DNA from: a virus
Length of the DNA stretch: 64,000 nucleotides
IMG/VR virus record: IMGVR_UViG_3300022562_001814
Span: 62,001-126,000 of that record
Strand: one strand, 5' to 3'
Shown here: in pieces, positions 42,061 to 52,688 of the stretch
Layout of the letters: the number at the start of each line of letters is the position of its first letter
Position numbering within the stretch: the first letter of the stretch is position 1
Position numbers and translations under genes: made by a program
The notes under the pieces: generated by a model
Databases searched by the model: none
What the model saw: the letters and a program-made list of their open reading frames with translations, nothing else
Told to the model about the DNA's origin: nothing

Positions 42061-42948
42061 ATGGGATTTTTAGGCGAAGTGGGTGGGGTTTTAAATAGCG
42101 CATTAGATAGTGCTATTTCTGGCGGTGAATCAGTATTAGATCGTTTAACTTCTAGCAGCGTTGCGCAACAGCGTTCTTTTGAAAAGGAAGGATTTATTAT
42201 TCCTCCTATTCCTTCAGCGAGCGGAGAGGGATTACCTGCAAGTAAAATACCCTCTCAACGCGGATTTAGAAACAAAAGGCATATTATACATTGGTTTGTT
42301 CCTGAAATAGGTGTAATTAATATGTATATTAATCCTCAATCTATTGATTATAATTTTAAAAAACTTATTACACCAGAAAGAACCAAAGGCGGATATGTTA
42401 TTCAATATTGGGGAGAAGAATTACCAACATTAGGTTTGCACGGAACAACAGGTAGTTCTGGAGTTGAAGGACTAAATGTTTTGTATGAAATTTATAGAGC
42501 GGAACAATTAAATTTTGATCCGATTGGATTAACCTTAGCCTCTGATAGTATGGTATCAGGATTAGGTAATCTTATTGGTGGTGCAAGCCAAACTTTAGGA
42601 GGTTTGGGCGGCGAATTACTCTCTTCAACAGCAGGAGTATTAGGACTTAATCCTTTAACACAAAGTATACTTCCACGTAATCCGCCAACCCTAGCTACAT
42701 TAGCTTTTGGTGTTGAAATGTATTATAATGGTTGGGTATTTCGTGGATATTTTAATAGTATGTCTTGGAAAGAATCTGTAGATAGATTAGGTATGTTTGA
42801 TTACGATATACAGTTTACAGTAACTCAACGTCGTGGATATAGATATAATTATCTACCATTTCAACGTAGCGCTAATAATGGTCCAAGTAATAATTCTGAA
42901 GGTGGCGTACCATTAAGCTATGGAGTAGGACCTTCATTTGATAGGTAA
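42061..42948 (+). CDS. Baseplate/tube-initiator-like protein
   Basis: A 295-residue protein with AAGGA before the ATG. The central pattern INMYINPQSIDYNFKKLI, ERTKGGYVIQYWGEELPTL and GLNVLYEIYRAEQLNFD, followed by a Gly-rich insertion and WVFRGYFNSMSWKESVDRLG, matches proteins placed between the tape measure and hub in many large phages. These attach the tube to the hub. It is followed by an HNH endonuclease inserted before the hub gene. Confidence 0.65.
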   Translation: MGFLGEVGGVLNSALDSAISGGESVLDRLTSSSVAQQRSFEKEGFIIPPIPSASGEGLPASKIPSQRGFRNKRHIIHWFVPEIGVINMYINPQSIDYNFKKLITPERTKGGYVIQYWGEELPTLGLHGTTGSSGVEGLNVLYEIYRAEQLNFDPIGLTLASDSMVSGLGNLIGGASQTLGGLGGELLSSTAGVLGLNPLTQSILPRNPPTLATLAFGVEMYYNGWVFRGYFNSMSWKESVDRLGMFDYDIQFTVTQRRGYRYNYLPFQRSANNGPSNNSEGGVPLSYGVGPSFDR

Positions 42949-42950
42949 AT

Positions 42951-43670
42951 ATGAAAGAAGAATTAAAATATTGTAAATATTGTGACAGTATGCAAATATC
43001 AAATACATTTCGTTACTTAAAATGTAGTAAATGTGTGAAATTACAAAAAAATAAAGTTTATACAATATATTATAAAAATAATAAGAAAAAAATACTTCAA
43101 GTTCGGAAAAAATACTGTGAAAATAATTCAGAAAAAATAAAATCATATTATGAAAAAAATAAAACTATTATACTTATAAAGAAAAAAATATATAAACAAA
43201 AAAATGCGGAAGCCATATCGATATATAATAAAAAATATAAAGAAAAAAATAGAGAAAAAATTAATAAACAAAGACAAGAGCGTTATCATAAAGATGTTTT
43301 TTATAGATTAAGAAATATAATATCTACTACCATTAGAAGTTATTTATATTCAAATAAAAGTAATAATTCTATTTATAATTATTTACCGTTCACAATACAA
43401 GAATTAAAACAACATTTAGAATCTCAATTTGAATCTTGGATGACGTGGGAAAATTATGGAAGATATAATATTAAAAATTGGAATGATAATGACTCTTCTA
43501 CTTGGACCTGGAATATAGATCATATAATTCCACAATCTAAGTTACCTTATATATCTATGGAAGATGATAATTTTAAACAATGCTGGTCACTCAATAATTT
43601 ACGCCCATTAAGTGCGAAACAAAATTTTATTGATGGAGTTACTTTAATACGTCATATAAAAGAGAAATAA
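42951..43670 (+). CDS. HNH homing endonuclease
   Basis: A 239-residue protein. An N-terminal zinc-finger-like pair (YCKYCDSM, LKCSKC), a lysine-rich helical linker (30-120) and a C-terminal HNH domain with WNIDHIIPQSKLP, DDNFKQCWSLNNLRP and SAKQNF. It is paralogous to 36480-37409, most clearly in the HNH part (both have NDxSTWTWxIDHI). The gene starts 2 bases after one structural gene and ends directly before the hub ATG. It is noticeably richer in A and Lys than its neighbours. Confidence 0.87.
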   Translation: MKEELKYCKYCDSMQISNTFRYLKCSKCVKLQKNKVYTIYYKNNKKKILQVRKKYCENNSEKIKSYYEKNKTIILIKKKIYKQKNAEAISIYNKKYKEKNREKINKQRQERYHKDVFYRLRNIISTTIRSYLYSNKSNNSIYNYLPFTIQELKQHLESQFESWMTWENYGRYNIKNWNDNDSSTWTWNIDHIIPQSKLPYISMEDDNFKQCWSLNNLRPLSAKQNFIDGVTLIRHIKEK

Positions 43671-46600
43671 ATGACAGATATTTTTGATACACTTGGTAAT
43701 GTTTTAGAATCTCAATTTTCACTTGGTGAAAATAAACTTCATAGTCTAGATATTGTTAGAAATGGGCATGCCGTTTCTTATGGGCGTCTTGGTGAATTCG
43801 CTGATAAATTTGATAAAAGCGCCGAACGTAGCTATACAGAAGAGGGCTTTTATAGGACCGATTTGTTTAATCCAAGAGCGAAACAATTAGAAATCTGGAT
43901 GCAAGAACCAGATGTTACTATTTTAGTTAAAAAACGTGCTTTTTCTTCATTAGTAGAGAATTATAAAAATGATTTATTAAATAAAGATGAGAGATTATTT
44001 ATTAGAGCAAGTAAGTTTTTATTTCAAAATAAATGTAAACAAATTGCCGCCTATGAAAAATTAACTAAAATTTCTACTATCGCTACTGAAATTGGTGCCG
44101 TTGATTATCATTTATTACCTGTTTTATTTTCTACGACAGATACTTTAGATTCAATTTTTGGTGGCACTAGCTCTTATCAATCTTTTAAACAAGTAGTTGA
44201 TCGGGTAAGAACTATTACTAATTTATCTAAAGATAATGTTTATACAACTTGGACCACAAATGTATTAAATTCATTTAGAACAGATTTGGGTGAAGGTACT
44301 GGTGTTATTGAATTTACAACGGCTGCCAGCATTAATACAACTTCATCGATTCATTTTGGAGGTGGTAGTTGTAATATTACATTTGTAGATCCATACGAGC
44401 TAATGTTAATTACTCATAATGATATAGAGCAAGCTATTGCAGATGCTACTAGTACAATTATGGGTAGTGCATTTACTCAGCTTGGATTAAGAGAATTAGA
44501 AAATGGTATACAATCGGACAAAACATTATTAAATAAAATACGTGCTAGCAGAGGCGCAAATCCTATTAATTTTATTGTAAATCCAGATACTTTCTTAGGC
44601 AAAAGAGTTCGAGCTATTGTGGATGGGACTGGGCAAGAAATTAAATTTGACGGTTCATTATTTAAAGTTGATATTGACCCAGCATACATATTTCCGAGTG
44701 GCGGGCTTCTTGATGTAAATGGATTGAGTAATGGTAAATTACCAAGCGGTGATTTAGCTAATGCAATAGATACAATATTTGATACTTCTATAGCTCAACC
44801 AAATACCGAAGTTAAAATTTTTGAAAGTATTGTTAAACGTATATTTAATCAAATTCAAATTAATACTAATTCCAGAAAAGTTAGTAAAAAACATAATGCA
44901 AGTACCAATACTTTAAGAAAAAAATTAAGATTACATTATGGTTCTAAATTAATTATTCAGCCTATGGATTCGGTGCATGTATTCATTAGCTCTAAAACTA
45001 CGGTTGATAATAAAATTTTAGGGGGATTACAAGATTCTTTAAATGCTGTTGGATTTTTACAAACAGCAAATAAAGCTTTAATGAATTTACAGGATTTTTT
45101 TCATGCAGGAAAAGATAATTCAATTGAAAAAGCATTATTTGTAGGCAAAGACTTTCCTAATTGGTTATGGCTTATGATGCGTAATCAAATTACAACGGAT
45201 AAGAGTGGTACTCAAGTTTTTGCGGGGTTAGTAGAGAATAATAGCTCTAATTATGATAATAATACTTTTACAGTTAACATAAGTGCTAAAGATAATTCTT
45301 CTTATTTTAATTTTGGAGTAGTGAATTATAAACCGGCACTTGATGTTTGGAACGGTTCTCTTTTTGATCCTATCACTCCTTTTAATATTGAATTTGATCG
45401 AGCAACTGGGTTTCAAAAAGATCAAATACCAGAACTATTACAAGAGAATCAAGATTTATTTAAATCGGCTTTTATTAAATATAAAAATGGAATATATGTA
45501 GGAAAAAAACCAACTGTAAATAATTTTGTACAAGATACTGACACTATACAAAACGCTTCCGTAAGACGAATTTTTTATGATCCAGACGGAATGGTGTATA
45601 AATGGAAAGAAGGTATTGGTACATTAGTAATGTTTGGAAATAATTACGAAGAAAATCCGTCCACACATACTTCTACCCCACCAACTACTAATGATCCGTT
45701 TGCGGGACAAGATGTTATGAATGTTTTGTCTTTAATGGTAACTGGAGAGCCTTATAATTTTGCTACCTTCTATAAAGCGGCTTCGCAATTTGATAGTTTT
45801 GGGCGAGATCCTCATACGGGTGGAGATCCATCAACATCATTTTTTAGAAATTTTCAAACAGATCTTAAAAAACGTAATTTATTATATGGTAATTTCGTTC
45901 CTTTTAAAAAATTAGTTACAGATACTGAAACTTATAAAAATGTTTTAAATGGAACTATTAGAACCGAAAGTTTTGAACGAGAATTAAATGAATTATTAGA
46001 ACAGAGAGCCGATCTTATAGATAGACAAACTTATCTTGGCCCCGATAATATTAATGCTAGAAATTTACAACCTAGAATTAATGAATTAAATAAAAAAATA
46101 AGTGTAAAAAAACAAAAAATAGCAGATGAATTAAAACAAATAAATAAACCTATTAGTTTGATAGGTAATGATGTCAGTTTGGATTATAGTTCAGATAATT
46201 TATTAGATGCAGGAAATAAAAATAATTTAAGTGATGCAGATAGATTAAATAGAGATTTAAGAAGAAGGATTCATTATCTTACTCGAAGATTATCTTGGAA
46301 AGTAAGAGCAAATGAAGATATTAATTTATTTATTGTAGATGACTCTTATGATAAAGATTATGATATTCAGGAATTTGAAAAATCATTCACCAATCCAGAT
46401 CTTTTTAGAAGTGAATATACGACCGTTGATGAACAAATTAAAAGAGTAAGCCAACTTCTAGATTTAGAAGTATTTGCTGACACTCAAGGACACATTAGAG
46501 TTCGTGTACCTCAATATAATAAAATACCAAGTAGCGTATTTTATAGAATGATAAGATTGAAACAAGAATTTGATATTCAACTTTATCCTCAATTTTTAGA

Positions 46601-48473
46601 GGATCTTTATGTTACACAACTTACTAATATTTTAGATAGATTAGAAATTATTGAAGATGAAATTCGTATGTATGGTTTAGCTCTGGGATTAAACACAGAT
46701 GCTAAACTCGAACAATATATTTCTACTAAAGGTCCAAATATTCCAGGTAATAAAGTTTTTACAACTTTTAAATTTATTTCAGACGAATCTACAGGCGCTA
46801 CTTCCAGAATTATTTTAAAAGATTTATCATCAACTGATAATCCTGATGAAGTTTTGCAATTATTTAGTAATGGATTAAATGCAAATAATTCTCTTAGCAC
46901 ACAAGCCACCGTTAATAATATTTTAAGTACATATTCAAGAGTTGATCTTTTAAGTCAAACGACTCAAGCATTTATTGGTAAAGATGTTAATAGTATAACT
47001 TCTAATGAAGGAGATCTGAATAGAAAAGAAAAAATTGCAGATAGATTGTATCAAAAATCCGGACAAGAATTCGATTTAAAACAACTATTTACCAATAGTA
47101 ATAAATTATTGGGAGGAAAATCTGTTAGTCAAGGAGATTTATTAAAAGTTTTAAATGAAATTTCAACTAGAATTTCTGAAAGACAACGTATTATTAAAAT
47201 TGCGGCAAAAGCATTACAAAATGCTCAAGAAGGTGTATCTTTAATTCAAAATAAAGGACAAATAGCAAATAAATTAATCACTCCAGGATTATTAAATAAT
47301 AGTCAAATTCCACAAGGCTTTGAAGGCATTATTGAAGATGAAAGTTATGATGATTATGGTCCTGGGTCTGGAAAACGTTACATTATTAAACCACAACATA
47401 TTAAAAGTATGTCTATTACAGAACATGCTCCATCATTTACAAGTGTTGAAGTATCTGGAAAATTTGGTGATAATTATATAAATAATTTACCTGATAGCTT
47501 AAATGGATTTACTGGTCCTGGAAATGCATTAACTACCGCGCTTGCAGTTGATTATGATTTATGGCGTATGTATGGTGTTAGAATACCACAATCAATAAAT
47601 GCACCATATTTAACCGATCCACAAACTCAATGTGCTCCGTTCGCAGTTGCTTTACTTAATAAAGCAAGAAAACAAATTCATGATGGTTCCACAATTAATA
47701 TATTTGGTAATGAATATATGCAACCGGGAGAAGTAATTTATATAGAACATCTTGATAATTTATTTTATGTAGAAAGTGTTCAGCATCGTATTAATTATGG
47801 TAGAGAATTTTCTACTTCATTAAATGTATCTTATGGTCATATGCCGGGACAATATATTCCAACTTATCTAGATACTGTTGGAAAAATTCTATACAAAAAT
47901 AAAGATATTACTAATTTTGTTAATATTAGACAGGATAATGTTAATAATGAACAACATATTGGTACTATTATTGGTAGTTCTGATGGTACATTTACTAGTC
48001 CAAGCGATCAAATCAGTAAAGGCATTTATGCACAGTTAAATAGACAGACATTGAATGATATATTGCAAGCAGCTGATTCTGCTTTTAGTGTTGCTGGAGC
48101 TAATTATCAACCAACTCTTGAATTAAGAATTTATTATGCTTCTAGTTCGGGTTTTAGTTCTTTCAGTCCTAATGCGCAAGCGCTAGCAGAAGCGATAAAA
48201 CAATTTCTTATTGGTGCTCAAAATGGCTTATCAGAATCATTTAAATTAAAACAACCTAGTTCATTTCTTAAAAATCAACAAGATTTTATTAATGTGGTGT
48301 CAATTGATTCCGATGATCCTGAAGAAAATAGATCTCCTTCCTCTCAAGCTTATAATATGGCTCGAGTTACACTTGATAAAAAATCAACAAGAAATGAAGC
48401 CAATGCTAACAAAGTAGATACAGTGATATATAAATACGTAGTCGATTGTTGGATAAATTTTACAAGTGATTAA
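43671..48473 (+). CDS. Large baseplate hub protein
   Basis: A 1600-residue protein. It starts MTDIFDTLGNVLESQFSLGE, with a helical and mixed body and a long charged coiled-coil region (about 760-900). The C-terminal part (about 1230-1420) has DLWRMYGVRIPQSINAPYL, an MQPGEVIYIEHLDNLFYV strand and SVQHRINYGREFSTSLNVSYG. This C-terminal pattern is that of the gpD/gp27-like hub ring, which joins the tube to the spike. Its length far exceeds T4 gp27 (391 residues), so extra domains are fused on. No lysozyme motif was recognised by eye. Confidence 0.75.
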   Translation: MTDIFDTLGNVLESQFSLGENKLHSLDIVRNGHAVSYGRLGEFADKFDKSAERSYTEEGFYRTDLFNPRAKQLEIWMQEPDVTILVKKRAFSSLVENYKNDLLNKDERLFIRASKFLFQNKCKQIAAYEKLTKISTIATEIGAVDYHLLPVLFSTTDTLDSIFGGTSSYQSFKQVVDRVRTITNLSKDNVYTTWTTNVLNSFRTDLGEGTGVIEFTTAASINTTSSIHFGGGSCNITFVDPYELMLITHNDIEQAIADATSTIMGSAFTQLGLRELENGIQSDKTLLNKIRASRGANPINFIVNPDTFLGKRVRAIVDGTGQEIKFDGSLFKVDIDPAYIFPSGGLLDVNGLSNGKLPSGDLANAIDTIFDTSIAQPNTEVKIFESIVKRIFNQIQINTNSRKVSKKHNASTNTLRKKLRLHYGSKLIIQPMDSVHVFISSKTTVDNKILGGLQDSLNAVGFLQTANKALMNLQDFFHAGKDNSIEKALFVGKDFPNWLWLMMRNQITTDKSGTQVFAGLVENNSSNYDNNTFTVNISAKDNSSYFNFGVVNYKPALDVWNGSLFDPITPFNIEFDRATGFQKDQIPELLQENQDLFKSAFIKYKNGIYVGKKPTVNNFVQDTDTIQNASVRRIFYDPDGMVYKWKEGIGTLVMFGNNYEENPSTHTSTPPTTNDPFAGQDVMNVLSLMVTGEPYNFATFYKAASQFDSFGRDPHTGGDPSTSFFRNFQTDLKKRNLLYGNFVPFKKLVTDTETYKNVLNGTIRTESFERELNELLEQRADLIDRQTYLGPDNINARNLQPRINELNKKISVKKQKIADELKQINKPISLIGNDVSLDYSSDNLLDAGNKNNLSDADRLNRDLRRRIHYLTRRLSWKVRANEDINLFIVDDSYDKDYDIQEFEKSFTNPDLFRSEYTTVDEQIKRVSQLLDLEVFADTQGHIRVRVPQYNKIPSSVFYRMIRLKQEFDIQLYPQFLEDLYVTQLTNILDRLEIIEDEIRMYGLALGLNTDAKLEQYISTKGPNIPGNKVFTTFKFISDESTGATSRIILKDLSSTDNPDEVLQLFSNGLNANNSLSTQATVNNILSTYSRVDLLSQTTQAFIGKDVNSITSNEGDLNRKEKIADRLYQKSGQEFDLKQLFTNSNKLLGGKSVSQGDLLKVLNEISTRISERQRIIKIAAKALQNAQEGVSLIQNKGQIANKLITPGLLNNSQIPQGFEGIIEDESYDDYGPGSGKRYIIKPQHIKSMSITEHAPSFTSVEVSGKFGDNYINNLPDSLNGFTGPGNALTTALAVDYDLWRMYGVRIPQSINAPYLTDPQTQCAPFAVALLNKARKQIHDGSTINIFGNEYMQPGEVIYIEHLDNLFYVESVQHRINYGREFSTSLNVSYGHMPGQYIPTYLDTVGKILYKNKDITNFVNIRQDNVNNEQHIGTIIGSSDGTFTSPSDQISKGIYAQLNRQTLNDILQAADSAFSVAGANYQPTLELRIYYASSSGFSSFSPNAQALAEAIKQFLIGAQNGLSESFKLKQPSSFLKNQQDFINVVSIDSDDPEENRSPSSQAYNMARVTLDKKSTRNEANANKVDTVIYKYVVDCWINFTSD

Positions 48474-48479
48474 GGACCA

Positions 48480-50522
48480 ATGGTAGGAACGAGTCAAACA
48501 ACAATAGGTCGTGTACCCGGTTTATTAAGACTAGGAGTTATTTTATCTTTTGATTCTGATGTTCTTGGTGTACAAGTTTATATTGGTTCTTTAAAAGAAT
48601 ATAATGCAATACGGCAAGATATTAATAATATTGTTTTAGCACAATTGCCAGTTAATTATTTTGCTGTTGGTAAACGTCCTCCAAAAAAAGCTTTTGTAGG
48701 CGGATATCCAGAAAGTGGTACCCCAGTATTAGTTGCACAAGCAGATGGTGGACAATGGTACATTGTTACTATATTAGCTAAAGATCCTGCAGCATTAAAT
48801 ACTGTTATACCTTCAGTTCCAGAGCTAAATTCTGGCTCTTATATTCTCCAATATAATGATAATTATATTAAATTAGATCAAAATGACGGTATTACATTAG
48901 GAGAAGATAATAACAGTCTTATTTTAGATACAGGCAGGGACGTCTTTGTTGACACTTTTGATAATAAATATGTTTTTACAGAAGCTTCCCGTACTGTTGA
49001 AGGTATTATTAAAAGAGATGTGGAACCCAAAGAAGCTTATGCCTCTTCTTTAAGAGAATCAAATCCACAATATGATGATACACTTAAAAAAATTGGATTA
49101 GATCCTATAGCTGCTCAAAATTGGTCAAATATCGGTTCTTCAATTCGTAATCCATTACGAACTGAAAAAAGAGAAATTGTATATGAATTTGGGCGAAGTT
49201 TTAATATATTAGATGATGAGAAAGAGTTTTTATCATATAAAGATAGTGCTAATATCAAGATAAGCGATATTTTAAATAGACGTGAAAGTCGTGCTGATGC
49301 TTTAAGTTTAAGTTTAGTTTCTCCTAATTATTTGATGGAAACGATAAAAGGTACCGTTGTTGATATTTATGGTAATGTATTAGATATTAACAGATCTGTT
49401 ATTCCATTAGGAAAAATAGAAAAATTATCAATTAAAAAAATTAAAACAAATTTACAAGAACAAGATCCATTAGGAAATGTATTTCAAAATATTAAAGCTT
49501 TAGAAAGAAGAGAAATTGCTTATCATTTTGAGTTAAATGCAAAGAAAAATGTTTTAGGTCCACCCGATGCCACAAAACGAGATGATTACGCTAGAGATCG
49601 TAGTAGATTTTTCTTAGATATTGATAAAGAGGGTGTATTTAAACTAAATGTACCAGCGTCCAGTGAAACTGGTAACGTTCCATTATTAACTAGATATGAA
49701 AATTTTTCTACTATTACGCCAAATGAAAAAACTAAAGATCCTAATGATTTAGTTTTTAATCAAAATACTCAAGATATTTTAATTGAATCTTTTATTGGTG
49801 ATAATGCTGTTGTTGAAATAATAGATGAACTTAATGGCAATGCTTCTCCTTTAGATAGATTTTCATCTGAAAATAATCCTACTTATATTAAACACGGCAC
49901 TGTTTATCATAATATAGCTGATACATGCAGTACGTTTCAGCAAAATAATATTATTTATGAACGAATAGTAACGACCAATTTGGCAACTGGACGAGTTGCT
50001 GATAAAGTAGATATTATAAAACAACAAATTAAAATTTCCGGAGATGATGCTGATGGTGGCGGAAGAAGCGGAAGTTTAAATTTTGATGGCTCTATAGAGG
50101 TTAATATTGGAGCCAATACTGTTGACCGTCATTCTGTTTGGCTTGATTTACAAGGCGCTTTAATTGGTAATGTTGGTAGAGATTTGCGTAATAATATTTC
50201 AGCAGCACTTCAATTTGACGGAGAAGTATTAATACAAAGTGGCGGTACCACGCCTAATAATGATAGTAGATTTATAAAATCAGGTATTAATAATGGTAGA
50301 AAACCGGGCGTAATAGATTTACGGGTTATTAATCAATCGGGAAAAGTTAATGTAATAAGAATAGATAATGAAGGTATTACAATTCACGCTGAAAGTAGAT
50401 TTACAGTGTATTCTCATGGAGATATAATGATGAGAAATACTGGTACATTTAATATTGAATCTGATAATTTATTACTAAATGGACGCAAAGTACGTAAAGA
50501 TACGGGGCTCGGTTCAATTTAA
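48480..50522 (+). CDS. Baseplate central-spike protein
   Basis: A 680-residue protein with AAGGA before the ATG. The first ~130 residues form a beta-rich OB-like domain (LGVQVYIGSLKEYNAIRQ, AFVGGYPESGTPVLVAQADGG), as in the gpV/gp5 spike family. The last ~180 residues have beta-helix-like repeats (SGSLNFDGSIEVNIGANTVD, ALIGNVGRDLRNNISAALQF, EGITIHAESRFTVYSHGDI). Such a layout forms a trimeric membrane-piercing spike. The middle carries long Lys/Glu-rich segments. It follows the hub as expected. Confidence 0.75.
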   Translation: MVGTSQTTIGRVPGLLRLGVILSFDSDVLGVQVYIGSLKEYNAIRQDINNIVLAQLPVNYFAVGKRPPKKAFVGGYPESGTPVLVAQADGGQWYIVTILAKDPAALNTVIPSVPELNSGSYILQYNDNYIKLDQNDGITLGEDNNSLILDTGRDVFVDTFDNKYVFTEASRTVEGIIKRDVEPKEAYASSLRESNPQYDDTLKKIGLDPIAAQNWSNIGSSIRNPLRTEKREIVYEFGRSFNILDDEKEFLSYKDSANIKISDILNRRESRADALSLSLVSPNYLMETIKGTVVDIYGNVLDINRSVIPLGKIEKLSIKKIKTNLQEQDPLGNVFQNIKALERREIAYHFELNAKKNVLGPPDATKRDDYARDRSRFFLDIDKEGVFKLNVPASSETGNVPLLTRYENFSTITPNEKTKDPNDLVFNQNTQDILIESFIGDNAVVEIIDELNGNASPLDRFSSENNPTYIKHGTVYHNIADTCSTFQQNNIIYERIVTTNLATGRVADKVDIIKQQIKISGDDADGGGRSGSLNFDGSIEVNIGANTVDRHSVWLDLQGALIGNVGRDLRNNISAALQFDGEVLIQSGGTTPNNDSRFIKSGINNGRKPGVIDLRVINQSGKVNVIRIDNEGITIHAESRFTVYSHGDIMMRNTGTFNIESDNLLLNGRKVRKDTGLGSI

Positions 50523-50589
50523 TAAATAATAATTAGATGTTAAAATTAATTTTGTTGATGGTATATATAAGCATAAGAAGAAATAAATA

Positions 50590-52686
50590 ATGCCTTGTAA
50601 CCCCATCGACGATTCAGACGTAATACTTCCTGATTTACCATCAGACTTTAACGGTTTGGCAGTCCCGCAATTACCTCCTTTTGATATTCCGTTTCCTAAT
50701 TTACCTATTGAGGACTTATTAGATCTTTTTAATACATTAAATATGATTTTGCCTCCAGGAATTTTGAGACCAAACTTATCTCCTCAATTTTCTAAAAATG
50801 TTTTGGATGCGATTTTATCATTATTAGAAAAATTTATGCCATTTTTAATGTTGTATACATTTTTCATGCCAATTTTGAATATGATTTTATGTATAATTGA
50901 AGTATTATGTTCAATTAATAATCCATTTAAACTTATTAAAGCAATTATTAGATTATTTAGAGTTTGTATTCCCGAATTTTTGTCTTTATTTCCATTTTTG
51001 GCGTTAATAATGATGATAATTTCTTTATTATTGTTAATTTTAGCATTAATTCTTTATTTAATAGAACGTATTATTGCTTTAATTAAACAAATTATCGAAA
51101 ATATAAGAATTTTATCAGAAGCGGTTGCTTCAGCGGACAATGATAGCGTTATTGCAATTACAATTAAGTTAGGGGATTTGCTTTGTATATTTCAAAACTT
51201 ATTTGTATTATTAGGTGTAATAATTTTAATCTTTCAACTAATTGAAAGATTATTAAATCTTAGTTTTAAATTACCACCATGCGATGATGATGATGGCAGT
51301 GATGATGGGTGTTGTACCACCGATGTTTGCCCTTCATTTATTAAAAATAATAAAGAAATCACTTCAACCGGCACTTTACAATATTTTAATAAAGTTATAG
51401 AAACTGGAAGTATATTTGGTTCAGAAACTTTGCGAGAATCTAGTTATCAATTATATGATGAAGCGGCAAGCACTGCATTAGCATTTAATAATATTACGCA
51501 TGCATTCGATTTACCTAATGGTGTATCTCAAGTTTTCTTTCCCGAAGGTAAAACATATACATCAACATCTAATTCTAATGGAGTTCCTTACTTAGCCGAT
51601 ATAAGATTTTATTATGATCCATTAATTTTCGGACGTAATGATACGTTAGGTGCAAGATTTATCAGAATTAAAAATTGTATTGTATTACAGGCTCCAGTTG
51701 ATGGTGTTTATGATTATCAAAATAATTTAATAGAACCATTTAATGGAACATTATCATTAGGTGGTGGTACAGCCTATGAAGATGATGGAATTACTGTTAT
51801 GAAAGTATCTTCTTCTGACGCAGGTGCGGGAACTTTGAATACAGTTATCACATTGCCTGATACTGTTTCTGATAATCCAGTATTATCACCAACAGATGGA
51901 TTAAAATTTGAACAAATAACATATACTTTTAAAATTAATCACACAATTTTGGTTGCAGAAGATTTAATTACATTAGGATGCCATCCGGATGTTGCTTTAA
52001 ATAAAAACTTTATGAATAGCACGATAGCGTCTAGATTAAATACAAATGCAGCTATTTTAAGAGGTATTACCTTACCAAATGTTCAAGACACACAAGATTG
52101 TATTTTAAATGCAGTAAATAAATTTAGACAAAGTGTTTCAGTAGAATCTGCTGAAACTCTACAATCTGAATGTATAGATTGTTTACATAATTTACAATCA
52201 CAAGTCAATCAAGTACTAGGAGAAGTTATTGATGCTGGATTTGATCCTTATAATAGTGATTTTGAATTAGATCCGAGCATTCAATTTACTACAAAACCAA
52301 TTAATGTATTAGTTACGCTAAATGAATCAAGTGGTAATAATATAGCAACGAATTTGCCAGCTGAAGTTGGCTCCGATCTTGCGACCAATTTAAGTGCAGA
52401 TATTACGTTAGGAAATATAACCGATTTTAGTTATGATGGTTCTAGTCAATTTGTTGCACAAATTACAAGCTCTCAAGCCGGTAATGGTGTGATTAAAGTT
52501 GCTTATAACAATCAATTTATTAGTATTTTAAATAATCCTGCAGATACCACCCAAACGCCTAGCGTAACAACTAAAGAATTATTATATACATTTGTTCAAT
52601 CTTCATCTGCTGCAACAGGAATTGGCGGAGATTCAGGAGCTGTAAGACGCGATGAAAGTGATGTAGCTAGAGATAATGGAGAATAA
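50590..52686 (+). CDS. Baseplate protein with very hydrophobic segments
   Basis: A 698-residue protein with a Pro/Leu-rich N-terminus. Several long hydrophobic stretches are found at about residues 90-115 (FLMLYTFFMPILNMILCIIE), 128-165 (LFPFLALIMMIISLLLLILA) and 205-225 (LFVLLGVIILIFQLIERLL). An acidic Cys-rich motif (CDDDDGSDDGCC) follows near 230-241, then a beta-rich part to the end. The location among hub, spike and wedge genes suggests a virion role. The membrane-like segments could enter the host inner membrane during DNA injection. That is inference; it may be an unrelated membrane protein. Confidence 0.6.
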   Translation: MPCNPIDDSDVILPDLPSDFNGLAVPQLPPFDIPFPNLPIEDLLDLFNTLNMILPPGILRPNLSPQFSKNVLDAILSLLEKFMPFLMLYTFFMPILNMILCIIEVLCSINNPFKLIKAIIRLFRVCIPEFLSLFPFLALIMMIISLLLLILALILYLIERIIALIKQIIENIRILSEAVASADNDSVIAITIKLGDLLCIFQNLFVLLGVIILIFQLIERLLNLSFKLPPCDDDDGSDDGCCTTDVCPSFIKNNKEITSTGTLQYFNKVIETGSIFGSETLRESSYQLYDEAASTALAFNNITHAFDLPNGVSQVFFPEGKTYTSTSNSNGVPYLADIRFYYDPLIFGRNDTLGARFIRIKNCIVLQAPVDGVYDYQNNLIEPFNGTLSLGGGTAYEDDGITVMKVSSSDAGAGTLNTVITLPDTVSDNPVLSPTDGLKFEQITYTFKINHTILVAEDLITLGCHPDVALNKNFMNSTIASRLNTNAAILRGITLPNVQDTQDCILNAVNKFRQSVSVESAETLQSECIDCLHNLQSQVNQVLGEVIDAGFDPYNSDFELDPSIQFTTKPINVLVTLNESSGNNIATNLPAEVGSDLATNLSADITLGNITDFSYDGSSQFVAQITSSQAGNGVIKVAYNNQFISILNNPADTTQTPSVTTKELLYTFVQSSSAATGIGGDSGAVRRDESDVARDNGE

Positions 52687-52688
52687 TA

